Part shown: positions 10,027 through 16,977 of the stretch, in pieces
Layout of the letters: each line of letters begins with the position of its first letter
Numbering within the stretch: position 1 is the stretch's first letter
Assembly: GCF_000259195.1 (NCBI RefSeq)
Contig: NZ_JH650777.1
Coordinates: forward strand, 1 to 33,584
Direction: 5' to 3'
Length of the DNA: 33,584 nucleotides
Source: Pseudomonas donghuensis
Lineage (GTDB): Bacteria; Pseudomonadota; Gammaproteobacteria; Pseudomonadales; Pseudomonadaceae
The notes under the pieces: generated by a model
What the model was told of the DNA's origin: nothing
The model's input: only the letters and a program-made list of their open reading frames with translations
Databases searched by the model: none
Translations under genes and position numbers: made by a program

Positions 10027-10824
10027 TTGTTAATCGAGTCCCGCCGCCGCGCTTACCTCAACGCCATGCAAGTGGTGCACTGGCTGCCGCGTGCCGAACT
10101 GCCGTTCGCTGCACCGTCGCGCCCGGAGCTGTTGTTGCCGGTGGCGGCGCTGGAGGAACCGGCGTTCGAGCCGCAGGAGCAGGCGCCTGTTGCCGCTGCC
10201 GTAGCAGCGAGCGCGGCGGTAGCACGCACCGTTGAGCGACCGAAGATCGAGATCCCGCGCCCGGGCAGCATGCCGAAAGTGGCGGCCAAAGCAGTGGAAG
10301 AGGCCGAGAAGGCGCCAGTGCCGGCCAGGCCGGCCCCGGTGCCGCCTCCACGCTTTGCCCTGCAACTGCTGCGCGCCGGCAATTGCCTGCTGCTGGTGGA
10401 GCTTGCCACCGGCGAGCCATTCCAGAGCCGCGACCCCTCCTATCTGTTGCTCAAGGACATGCTGCGCGCCGCCGGCCTGCCGGACAGCCCGCAGATCATC
10501 GGCGAGCCGGTGCGCTGGCCGTTGCTGGTGCGCGGCAACCTCGATCAGGGGCCGCAGGCGGCGACCGATTTCGTCCAGGGCTTTATCCAGGCCCGGCTTG
10601 AAGAAGCGCCGTGCGTCTGCCTGTGGCTGATCGGCCTGCCTGCCGTGCGTTTTGCCGGCGAGGCCGACGCCGATGCTTATTACCGCGAGTTGCCGGTTGA
10701 AGGGCTGGGCGCTGCCTGGGCCTTGCCGGGGCTCGAACTGTTGATGGACGAGCCGCAGCGCAAGGCGCACGTCTGGCAAGCCATGCGCCGGCTGATGGCG
10801 CGCTGGAAACCAAGTGATGAGTGA
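10027..10824 (+). CDS. holD: DNA polymerase III psi subunit (cryptic pseudomonad form)
   Basis: Psi joins the clamp-loader complex to chi and SSB at the replication fork. Pseudomonad psi is so diverged that it was long annotated as hypothetical. The 265-residue product keeps the N-terminal pattern RRRAYLNAMQVVHWLPR, which parallels the chi-binding start of E. coli HolD, and the C-terminal pattern RKAHVWQAMRRLMARW, which parallels the HolD end. A low-complexity Ala/Pro/Glu linker (about residues 40-105) makes it nearly twice E. coli length. It overlaps rimI, the same neighbour as holD-rimI in E. coli. I chose TTG at 10027 because no ATG or GTG lies upstream in frame after the stop at 9985; there is no obvious ribosome site. 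The ATG at 10066 would remove the conserved start. Confidence 0.82.
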   Translation: MLIESRRRAYLNAMQVVHWLPRAELPFAAPSRPELLLPVAALEEPAFEPQEQAPVAAAVAASAAVARTVERPKIEIPRPGSMPKVAAKAVEEAEKAPVPARPAPVPPPRFALQLLRAGNCLLLVELATGEPFQSRDPSYLLLKDMLRAAGLPDSPQIIGEPVRWPLLVRGNLDQGPQAATDFVQGFIQARLEEAPCVCLWLIGLPAVRFAGEADADAYYRELPVEGLGAAWALPGLELLMDEPQRKAHVWQAMRRLMARWKPSDE

Positions 10825-11269
10825 CTCGATCAGCTTCCGCCGGATGACCGAGGCGGATCTGGATGCCGTACTGAAGATCGAATACGCCGCCTTCAGCCAC
10901 CCCTGGACCCGCGGGATCTTCCTCGACGGTCTCAAGTCCTATGAAATCTGGCTGATGTTCGAAGGCGAGCAGCAGGTCGGCCATGGCGTGATCAACGTGA
11001 TCATCGACGAGGCGCACCTGCTCAATATCACCGTCAAGCCGGAAAGCCAGGGTCGCGGCCTGGGCCTGCGCCTGCTGGAGGAGCTGATGAGGCGCGCCTA
11101 TGCGCTCAACGGTCGTGAGTGTTTCCTCGAAGTGCGTGCCAGCAACCAGTCGGCCTATCGCCTGTACGAGCGCTACGGCTTCAATGAAATCGGCCGCCGG
11201 CGTGATTACTACCCGGTTGCTGGCGGTCGCGAAGACGCCCTGGTCATGGCCTGCACCCTGTTCGAGTAA
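10817..11269 (+). CDS. rimI: ribosomal protein S18 alanine N-acetyltransferase
   Basis: RimI is a GNAT enzyme that acetylates the N-terminal alanine of ribosomal protein S18 using acetyl-CoA. The 150-residue protein has the acetyl-CoA pyrophosphate loop QGRGLGLRLL at about 77-86. The family C-terminal pattern follows (VRASNQSAYRLYERYGF, then RRDYYP). The frame could open at GTG 10814, but the ATG at 10817 gives MSDSISFRRM, the usual start. It overlaps the end of holD by eight bases, so translation is probably coupled. It is convergent with the acidic gene at 11274, with only four bases between stops. Confidence 0.96.
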   Translation: MSDSISFRRMTEADLDAVLKIEYAAFSHPWTRGIFLDGLKSYEIWLMFEGEQQVGHGVINVIIDEAHLLNITVKPESQGRGLGLRLLEELMRRAYALNGRECFLEVRASNQSAYRLYERYGFNEIGRRRDYYPVAGGREDALVMACTLFE

Positions 11270-11273
11270 GGGG

Positions 11274-11597
11274 TCAGCGCTCCGGCTTGCCGTCCAGCGG
11301 GTCGCGGCGGGCCAGCTCTGCTTCATCCAGGCCTTTGCCGCCGCCGATGTCACCTTGGTCGACTACGCTCAGGTCCCAGTCCGCAGGGTGATTTGCTCCC
11401 GGCTCGTTGGCGGAGCGGGCGCCGTCTTCGGGGATCAGGGTTTCCGGCTCGAGGTCGTCGTCGGTTGGGTCGAAACCGACATCAACGTTGGGGGTATCCT
11501 CGTCAAAGTGCAATTCTTCAACCGAGCCCATGGGGTCTTCGTCTTCATCGCTCGGGGCGGGCTGCGGGGCGTGAAGCGGGCGGTGTTTCTGGCTCAT
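11274..11597 (-). CDS. small acidic hypothetical protein
   Basis: I do not recognise a function for this 107-residue protein. It is very rich in Asp, Glu, Pro and Gly, with no predicted membrane segment, signal peptide or cysteine, and is probably intrinsically disordered. Repeated short acidic phrases are visible (DEDEDP, DEDTPN, DPTDDD). A textbook ribosome site (AGGAGG on the minus strand at 11604-11609) precedes the ATG by the right distance, which supports real translation. It diverges from the carbonic anhydrase gene and converges with rimI. A gene of this kind lies between rimI and the carbonic anhydrase in other pseudomonads as I recall. Confidence 0.75.
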   Translation of the reverse strand: MSQKHRPLHAPQPAPSDEDEDPMGSVEELHFDEDTPNVDVGFDPTDDDLEPETLIPEDGARSANEPGANHPADWDLSVVDQGDIGGGKGLDEAELARRDPLDGKPER

Positions 11598-11717
11598 GGT
11601 CGATCCTCCTGCAGAGGGGCCTAAACGGTTGACCTGCCGTTTGCCGGAAGATTCAAAGGCGTGACCTGAACAGGCCAGCGCCTGTCACAGGATGGGCATC
11701 AACCATGAGGCTTGAAC

Positions 11718-12356
11718 ATGCACGATCTACAAGAACTGATTGATAACAACGCGCGCTGGGCCGATGCGATCAAGCAGGAAGATCCGGATTTCTTCGCCAA
11801 GCTGGCGCGTCAGCAGACACCGGAGTTCCTCTGGATCGGGTGTTCGGACGCCCGGGTACCGGCCAACGAGATCGTCGGCATGCTGCCGGGCGACCTGTTC
11901 GTTCACCGCAACGTTGCCAACGTGGTGCTGCACACTGACCTGAACTGCCTGTCGGTGATCCAGTACGCGGTGGACGTGCTCAAGGTCAAGCACATCCTGG
12001 TCACCGGCCATTACGGTTGCGGCGGGGTGCGGGCATCCATGCAGGATCGTCAGCTGGGCCTGATTGATGGCTGGCTGCGTTCGATTCGCGACCTGTACTA
12101 CGAAAACCGCGTGGAACTGGCCAAGCTGCCGACCGAGGAAGAGCGGGTGGACCGCCTGTGCGAGCTGAACGTGATCCAGCAGGTGGCCAATGTCGGCCAT
12201 ACCACTATCGTTCAGAATGCCTGGCACCGCGGGCAGAGCCTGTCGGTGCATGGCTGCATCTATGGCATCAAGGATGGGCGCTGGAAGAGCTTGAACGCGA
12301 CTATCAGTGGCCTGGACCAGCTGCCGCCGCAGTACCGGTTGCGTCCGCAGGACTGA
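11718..12356 (+). CDS. can: beta-class carbonic anhydrase
   Basis: This zinc enzyme interconverts CO2 and bicarbonate in the cytoplasm, supplying bicarbonate for carboxylations. The 212-residue protein closely follows E. coli Can. Zinc ligands are Cys42, Asp44, His98 and Cys101, with the CSDAR and GHYGCGG motifs intact, plus HRNVAN. A TTG two codons upstream is also open, but the ATG at 11718 has GAGG at 11707-11710 seven bases before it and gives the family start MHDLQELI. It stands alone between a divergent hypothetical gene and a REP pair. It is probably the counterpart of the P. aeruginosa enzyme beside rimI (psCA3), a recollection and not a search result. Confidence 0.95.
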   Translation: MHDLQELIDNNARWADAIKQEDPDFFAKLARQQTPEFLWIGCSDARVPANEIVGMLPGDLFVHRNVANVVLHTDLNCLSVIQYAVDVLKVKHILVTGHYGCGGVRASMQDRQLGLIDGWLRSIRDLYYENRVELAKLPTEEERVDRLCELNVIQQVANVGHTTIVQNAWHRGQSLSVHGCIYGIKDGRWKSLNATISGLDQLPPQYRLRPQD

Positions 12357-12375
12357 GCCTATCGCGGGGCGGCCA

Positions 12376-12447
12376 ATCGCTGGCAAGCCAGCTCCCACAG
12401 GATCTGTATGAACCGGTCCATGTGGGAGCGGGCTTGCCCCGCGATGG
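12376..12447. repeat. inverted REP pair (REPIN-like)
   Basis: A minus-oriented REP at 12376-12399 (atcgctggcaagccagctcc core) faces a plus-oriented REP at 12421-12447 (tgtgggagcgggcttgcccc core). A further atcgcggggc fragment is at 12361-12370. The pair lies between the convergent 3' ends of can and the gene at 12455. The left copy is almost identical to the one at 4958-4981. Confidence 0.85.
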
Positions 12448-12454
12448 ATACCCC

Positions 12455-13594
12455 TCAAGCTTTCTGCAAATCACGCAACGTGCGCGTCACCTCCCCAGTA
12501 TTGCACTTGGCACTGGCCTGCTCCGGGGTCATGTTGCGAATCGTGCGGAAATACAGCTCGCACGTCTGCTTCTTCGCTGTCACCTGCCACTTCTGCGTAC
12601 AGGCACCCAGGGTGGCCTTGGCATCCGCCGCCGGGTTGCGGCCCATGCCCGACTGCCAGCAGGCGGCGCTCAAGTCTTGGCCCATCATCTTCAGCCCGGC
12701 CTGATCGGCTTTGTCCTGGTCGCCGTCATAGTTGGTTTTATCCGCCGCATACCAGATCGCGCTCGGGTGGTTGGCACCCAGCACCGACACCTTTTGCCCG
12801 GGCGTCGGGCTGATGGTCGCCAGGCCCAGAACGTAGAGCTTGGGCCCATACTGCTGCTCGATCCAGCTGCGCACCGGCGAACCGAAGGCAACCATTGGCA
12901 AGGATGCGCCATTGCCGGTTCGGGTCACCTCCTTGACCATCTGCACCTGATAGTCCTTGAAGTAGCCATACACGCCTTCAAGGTCTTTGCCGGCGCTGGC
13001 TGGCGCCGCGATCGGGGCGATGTCGACGATGGTCTGGTAGGCCGGGGTTTGTTCCGCGGGGATGCCGTTGAAGGTCAGCAGCGTGGCCCAGCGGTCGGTA
13101 GTGTTGGAGCGCAGGTAGTCCTGGGCCTGGGTCAGCGAGTAGTCCGGCGGGAAGTGCAAGAGCTGAATGCTGCGGCGATTTTCCAGGGCCATGCCGAGCG
13201 GCAGGAACAGGTTCCAGCTGTAGGCCCATTTGCCTTCGCGGTTGAGCTGGTTAGCGCCTTGATAGGCCAGATCGCCGGTAGTGAGCAGCGCTTGCAGGGG
13301 TTTGCTGTAGTCGCTTGGCACACCCTGGATGTCAGCATGCAGTTTGTCGTTGTCGCGATTGACCTTCACGGTCGCGGTGGCGTAACCGTCGCGCTGCACG
13401 CTCTGGGTCAGGTAGTGCTCTACTGTTCGTTCCAGGCTCCAGTCACGAAAGCAGATGACATTGCAGTTGTTGGGGTAGGCAAACAGCCGGGTCACGCGTT
13501 CCTGGCTGCCCAGGTCGATACGGGTGTCAGCCAGGGCGGCGCTGCTCAAGGTCAGGGCGGCCAGGGCAAAGGTCAATGGAGCAGTCTTGTGCAT
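12455..13594 (-). CDS. secreted protein of unknown function
   Basis: I do not recognise this 379-residue protein. Residues 1-22 form a clean signal peptide (hydrophobic core, then ALA before DTRIDL), so it is exported. The mature part has two close cysteines near the N-terminus (Cys44, Cys48) and several near the C-terminus, suggesting disulfides in the periplasm. Aromatic residues are frequent and there is no lipobox or membrane segment. AAGGAG lies upstream of the ATG at a proper distance. It diverges from the M15-type peptidase gene across 87 bases, so both exported products may share a control region, but I infer no shared function. Confidence 0.8.
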   Translation of the reverse strand: MHKTAPLTFALAALTLSSAALADTRIDLGSQERVTRLFAYPNNCNVICFRDWSLERTVEHYLTQSVQRDGYATATVKVNRDNDKLHADIQGVPSDYSKPLQALLTTGDLAYQGANQLNREGKWAYSWNLFLPLGMALENRRSIQLLHFPPDYSLTQAQDYLRSNTTDRWATLLTFNGIPAEQTPAYQTIVDIAPIAAPASAGKDLEGVYGYFKDYQVQMVKEVTRTGNGASLPMVAFGSPVRSWIEQQYGPKLYVLGLATISPTPGQKVSVLGANHPSAIWYAADKTNYDGDQDKADQAGLKMMGQDLSAACWQSGMGRNPAADAKATLGACTQKWQVTAKKQTCELYFRTIRNMTPEQASAKCNTGEVTRTLRDLQKA

Positions 13595-13681
13595 GATTAA
13601 CTCCTTGTCAGTTTCTCCCTGCAGTCGGGAGGCTTACCATACTGGAGGAATTTCCCGGGGGTTGGGAAGGGGGGCAAGCTG

Positions 13682-14293
13682 ATGAATCCGTGGCGTAAGG
13701 CTGGTATTGGTGCAGGACTTTTGCTGACAGTGCTGGGCACTGCGCAGGCCGAGGAGCGTGACCTGCATCTGTTTGCCCAGTGGGCGGGCGATCATCAGAC
13801 CCGGCCCTTTCGCCAGATGCTGGTGGATGCGCGCCTGTATGGGGTGGTGCCAATCCACCAACTGCTGCGCTCGGCCAGTGACTGGCGTCTGTGCAAGGCC
13901 GAGCCGTTTGCGGTGGCGCCAGCGGTGCAGTGGCCGGCGGTGCGTTCGACCTTGCAGTTGCTCAAGACCCTGAACGATCAGGGCGTGCTCAAACGCTATG
14001 AAGTGGTGTCGGCCTACCGCAACCCAGTGCTCAACCGCTGCGCTGGCGGCGCCGTGGCCAGCGCCCATACCCGCGCCTTTGCGGTCGACTTGCTGTTGCC
14101 GGGCTGGGCCGACCCGGCGCCGCTGTGCCGCTTCTGGCAGGCCCACGGCAAGGGCTGGAACATGGGCCTGGGGCGATACCCATCGGGGCGCATTCACATC
14201 GACACGGCAGGCTACCGCACCTGGGGGAGCGACTTCAGCAGCGGTTCCTCCTTCTGTGCCCCGGCGATGGCCGGCAAGGCTCAGGCCAGGTGA
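13682..14293 (+). CDS. exported M15-type zinc peptidase (peptidoglycan-active candidate)
   Basis: The 203-residue protein looks like a member of the M15/YcbK-type zinc peptidases, several of which cut peptidoglycan peptides. Residues 1-23 form a signal peptide ending AQA before EERD. The zinc site is readable: His129 in SAHTRAFAVD, Asp136 in the same motif, and His172 in GRIHIDTAGYRTWG. SAYRNPVLN at about 110-118 is the usual strand before the site. A strong GGAAGGGGGG lies seven bases before the ATG. The 3' end overlaps the LysR gene, on the other strand, by 13 bases. Substrate is not shown by the sequence; D,D- or L,D-carboxypeptidase or endopeptidase activity are all possible. Confidence 0.82.
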   Translation: MNPWRKAGIGAGLLLTVLGTAQAEERDLHLFAQWAGDHQTRPFRQMLVDARLYGVVPIHQLLRSASDWRLCKAEPFAVAPAVQWPAVRSTLQLLKTLNDQGVLKRYEVVSAYRNPVLNRCAGGAVASAHTRAFAVDLLLPGWADPAPLCRFWQAHGKGWNMGLGRYPSGRIHIDTAGYRTWGSDFSSGSSFCAPAMAGKAQAR

Positions 14294-15159
14294 GCCAGGC
14301 AAGCGTGTGATTGCTCGATCACCCATTCGGCGAAGCAGCGGCTTTTGTCATCGTCAAGAATCGCCTGGGGGCTGAGCAGGTAGTAGGCTGATTGATCCTG
14401 AATGAAGCCGCGTGGCGCCTGCAGTTGGCCGCTGTCGATTTCGTCCTGGACCATCAAGCGCGAAGCCATGGCTACGCCCAGCCCGGCCGCCGCCGCCTGG
14501 ATGCACAGGTAAAAGTGCTCGTAATCGGCGCGGCTGCTGCCCTTGGCCGATTCGCCGCTTCGGCGCAGCCAGGTAGCCCAGGCATTGGGCCGCGAAGCAC
14601 TGTGCAGCAGGCGTTGGCCGGCCAGGCCTGGTTCGGGCAGGGCATGGCCGGCACTGCACACCGGCCCGACCCATTCGTCGCAGATCTTCAGTGCATGCAG
14701 GTTGGCATCCCAGCGAAAATCATCGCGGCGCAGGGCCAGGTCGACACCGCTGCGGGCAAAGTCGATCGGCCCGCCGGCCGCCACCAGGTGCAGGTGGATA
14801 TCCGGGTGGGCGGCATGAAAGGCCGGTAACCGGGGGATCAGCCAGCGCATGGCGATGGTCGGCTCGCACGACAGCACCAGCACGTTCTCCCGCGCCTGTT
14901 GCTGCAGGCGGTACACCGCGCCCTCCAGCTGTTCGAACACCGACAGGGTGGTGCCGTGAAGGGCGCGCCCGGCGGCGGTGAGAAAGATCGCCCGGTTGCG
15001 CCGCTCGAACAGTTGCACCCCCAGCGACTCTTCCAGCAGGCGTACCTGCCGGCTCACGGCGCCGTGGGTGACATTGAGCAGCTCGGCAGCGCGCACGAAG
15101 CTCTGGGTTTGTGCGGCGACGTCGAAATAGCGAAAGGCAGAAAGCGCGGGCAGCTTCAT
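14281..15159 (-). CDS. LysR family transcriptional regulator
   Basis: This is a 292-residue LysR-type regulator of the GcvA-like group. The N-terminal winged helix covers about residues 1-60, with recognition helix THGAVSRQVRLLEESLGVQLFERR. The C-terminal effector domain covers about 90-290. It is transcribed away from a LysE-type exporter across 123 bases, and an inverted repeat with LysR spacing sits in that gap at 15176-15202. It therefore very likely controls the exporter and itself. The inducer is not apparent; an amino acid is a reasonable guess from the partner. No good ribosome site precedes the ATG. The stop overlaps the end of the convergent peptidase gene. Confidence 0.92.
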   Translation of the reverse strand: MKLPALSAFRYFDVAAQTQSFVRAAELLNVTHGAVSRQVRLLEESLGVQLFERRNRAIFLTAAGRALHGTTLSVFEQLEGAVYRLQQQARENVLVLSCEPTIAMRWLIPRLPAFHAAHPDIHLHLVAAGGPIDFARSGVDLALRRDDFRWDANLHALKICDEWVGPVCSAGHALPEPGLAGQRLLHSASRPNAWATWLRRSGESAKGSSRADYEHFYLCIQAAAAGLGVAMASRLMVQDEIDSGQLQAPRGFIQDQSAYYLLSPQAILDDDKSRCFAEWVIEQSHACLAHLA

Positions 15160-15175
15160 ATCTGTGAGAAAAACT

Positions 15176-15202
15176 AGCGGATTTCACTCACTATAAATCG
15201 CT
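15176..15202. promoter_or_regulatory. candidate LysR operator in the divergent gap
   Basis: AGCGGATTT (15176-15184) and AAATCGCT (15195-15202) form an inverted repeat with one unpaired base and a 10-base centre, containing the T-N11-A pattern typical of LysR sites. It starts 17 bases from the LysR gene start and abuts the proposed -35 of the exporter promoter, which fits autoregulation plus activation. Confidence 0.5.
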
Positions 15203-15230
15203 TTTTGCCTTGCCAGAAGCTTTCGATAAT
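15202..15230 (+). promoter_or_regulatory. candidate promoter of the LysE-type gene
   Basis: GATAAT at 15225-15230 is a good -10 box. The -35 at 17-base spacing is TTTTTG (15202-15207), which is poor, as expected for a promoter that needs a LysR activator bound just upstream. Confidence 0.42.
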
Positions 15231-15282
15231 GGCCGCGCGCAGACGTATCTGTGCATTGGCCTAGCAGATCGAGGAGCTTTAC

Positions 15283-15897
15283 GTGAATGAAATCATCGCC
15301 GTTGCCCTGTTCACCGTGTTAGCGGTGATCAGCCCGGGCGCCGACTTTGCCATGGTGACCCGCAGCAGTTACGCCTTCGGCCGGCGTGCGGGCCTGGCTG
15401 CGGCCCTGGGCATTGCCCTGGGGGTGCAGGTGCATGTGCTGTACACCGTGTTGGGCATTGCGGTGATCATCAGCCAGAGTCCGGCGCTGTTTCTGGCCAT
15501 GAAGGTGCTGGGGACGGGGTACCTGATTTATCTTGGCTACAAGTCGCTGACCAACACCACACGGATTTCCCTGGACGGTACCAGCGCCCGTCAGCTCGGG
15601 GTGCTGGTGGCTTTGCGCTCGGGCTTTCTGACCAATGCCCTGAACCCCAAGACCATGCTCTTTGTGGTCAGCGCCTACACCCAGGTGGTGCAACCGGGCA
15701 GCTCGCTGGCGATCAACTTCGGCTATGGCGCGTTCATGTCGTTCGCCCATTGGCTGTGGTTCAGCCTGGTGGCGGTATTCTTCTCGAGCGCGGTATTGCG
15801 CCGGGCCATGCTTGAGCGCCAGCGCCTGGTCGATCGGGTGATTGGCGTGGCCTTGATCGGCCTGGGGGTGGCAGTGGTGTTTGCCAATGTACGTTAA
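15283..15897 (+). CDS. LysE/RhtB family exporter
   Basis: This inner-membrane protein of 204 residues belongs to the LysE/RhtB family, which exports amino acids and related metabolites using the proton gradient. The family N-terminal signature appears as VLAVISPGADFAMVTRSS at residues 13-30. About six hydrophobic segments are visible, and NALNPKTMLFV is the second conserved family motif. I chose GTG at 15283 because GAGGAG at 15271-15276 precedes it at the proper distance. The divergent LysR gene is the likely regulator. Substrate is not predictable from sequence. A shared terminator separates it from tRNA-Met on the opposite strand. Confidence 0.93.
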   Translation: MNEIIAVALFTVLAVISPGADFAMVTRSSYAFGRRAGLAAALGIALGVQVHVLYTVLGIAVIISQSPALFLAMKVLGTGYLIYLGYKSLTNTTRISLDGTSARQLGVLVALRSGFLTNALNPKTMLFVVSAYTQVVQPGSSLAINFGYGAFMSFAHWLWFSLVAVFFSSAVLRRAMLERQRLVDRVIGVALIGLGVAVVFANVR

Positions 15898-15925
15898 GCG
15901 GGCGGGGTAAAAATCGCAGGCAAGA

Positions 15926-15957
15926 AAAAAGGGCTTACCTTGCGGTAAGCCCTTTTT
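15926..15957. terminator. bidirectional intrinsic terminator
   Basis: GGGCTTACC and GGTAAGCCC make a perfect nine-base stem around TTGC, with an A run on the left and a T run on the right. It can stop both the exporter transcript (plus) and the tRNA-Met transcript (minus), whose genes converge here. Confidence 0.9.
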
Positions 15958-15963
15958 AGTACT

Positions 15964-16040
15964 TGGTGGCTACACAGGGACTTGAACCCCGGACCCCAGC
16001 ATTATGAATGCTATGCTCTAACCAACTGAGCTATGTAGCC
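15964..16040 (-). tRNA. tRNA-Met (CAT), elongator type
   Basis: The minus strand folds as a 77-base cloverleaf. The seven-base acceptor stem is GGCTACA/TGTAGCC, and the T arm contains GTTCAAGTC. The anticodon CAT at 16004-16006 (plus reads atg) sits in loop TTCATAA closed by TAGCA/TGCTG. The CCA end is encoded at 15964-15966. The fully paired first base pair (G-C) and the absence of the initiator's three G-C anticodon-stem pairs point to the elongator. An isoleucine tRNA with lysidine-modified CAU is the alternative, but the body matches the pseudomonad elongator tRNA-Met as I recall it. Confidence 0.95.
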
Positions 16041-16051
16041 AAGTGGCGCGC

Positions 16052-16080
16052 ATTATTCGCCTGAAACAGATTTGTGTCAA
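16052..16080 (-). promoter_or_regulatory. sigma-70 promoter of tRNA-Met
   Basis: On the minus strand TTGACA (16075-16080) and AATAAT (16052-16057) are separated by exactly 17 bases, close to consensus. The following GCGCGCC is a GC-rich discriminator of the type that gives stringent (ppGpp) control of stable RNA promoters. The tRNA begins 12 bases after the -10 box. Confidence 0.8.
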
Positions 16081-16125
16081 CACTCTTTTTCAAAAAAATT
16101 AACGCGCGATCAACTGCTTAGCCAT

Positions 16126-16908
16126 TTATGGGCTCGGCACGATGATCCATTGCCCGGCCAGGCTGCTTACGCTCAGGTTCTGATTGCGGGCCAGAGCATT
16201 GATTGCGCTGCTGGCCTGGTCGAGGTTGAAGCTGCCGCTGACCGGGCGCTGACCGAGCTGTTCGTCGATGTACAACAGGCGGCCGCCCTGGTATTCGGCA
16301 AGCTGTTCCAGCACCTGGCGCAGCGGCACGTCGCGTACCCGCAGTTGGCCCTCGCGCCAGGCCAGCCGGCGTTCGGCATCGACCTTCTCGACCTGGTCCA
16401 GGCGGCTGCCGTTCAGGGTCACGCGCTCACCGGGGGCGAGCATGCGTTTGTCGCCGCCGATGCTGACCTCGACCTTGCCTTTGAGCAGCACCACTTCGTC
16501 ATGATCGCGGCCGCGGCTGACGGAGAAGCGCGTACCCAGCACCTGCACCTGCGCCTGATCGATGTTGACGACAAAAGGCCGGCCATCGTGGGTCACTTCA
16601 ATGAACACCTGCCCTTGCACCAGGCGCAGCGTACGCACAGGCCCACGCAGGTCGACATCTACGGCGCTGGCGCTGTCGAGGGTCAGCCGCGAGCCATCGG
16701 CCAGCTGGATCTGCCGGCGTTCGCCAACGGCGGTGGCGACATCGCTGTTCAGGCGCTGCAGCAATGGCAGTTGCAGCATCACCAGGGCGCTGATCAGCAA
16801 GAGGCTGGCCGCCACTGCCCAAACGCCCCAGGAGCGTGGCGCCACGCGGCGTTCGATCTTGTGCAGGCGGCGCGCCGGCAGTTCCAGTTGGTTTGGCGAT
16901 GGGGTCAT
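16126..16908 (-). CDS. orphan FecR-like protein without the N-terminal sigma-binding domain
   Basis: FecR proteins span the inner membrane and relay TonB-receptor signals to ECF sigma factors for iron uptake. This 260-residue protein has one membrane segment at about 28-46. A periplasmic FecR domain follows (GERRQIQLADGSRLTLDSASAV-type core, then GTRFSV and VLLKGKVEV), and a C-terminal domain has the LREVLxQLxxYQGGR-like family pattern. Only about 27 residues precede the membrane segment, whereas usual FecR proteins have around 80-90 cytoplasmic residues there that bind the sigma factor. An in-frame TGA lies three codons before the ATG. No ECF sigma gene or TonB receptor is adjacent. A Fur-box promoter drives it, so it appears iron-repressed. 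Confidence 0.85.
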   Translation of the reverse strand: MTPSPNQLELPARRLHKIERRVAPRSWGVWAVAASLLLISALVMLQLPLLQRLNSDVATAVGERRQIQLADGSRLTLDSASAVDVDLRGPVRTLRLVQGQVFIEVTHDGRPFVVNIDQAQVQVLGTRFSVSRGRDHDEVVLLKGKVEVSIGGDKRMLAPGERVTLNGSRLDQVEKVDAERRLAWREGQLRVRDVPLRQVLEQLAEYQGGRLLYIDEQLGQRPVSGSFNLDQASSAINALARNQNLSVSSLAGQWIIVPSP

Positions 16909-16977
16909 GGCAGGTCAGCGGGCATGGCGTATGCAGGCCTCGGATAGGCGGGCAGTGGGGTCGGTGAAAGCGCACTG

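Noticed and set aside
15964..16040. tRNA-Met as an integration site of a mobile island
   Set aside because: No integrase, no direct repeat of the tRNA 3' end and no change to foreign gene content was seen next to it.
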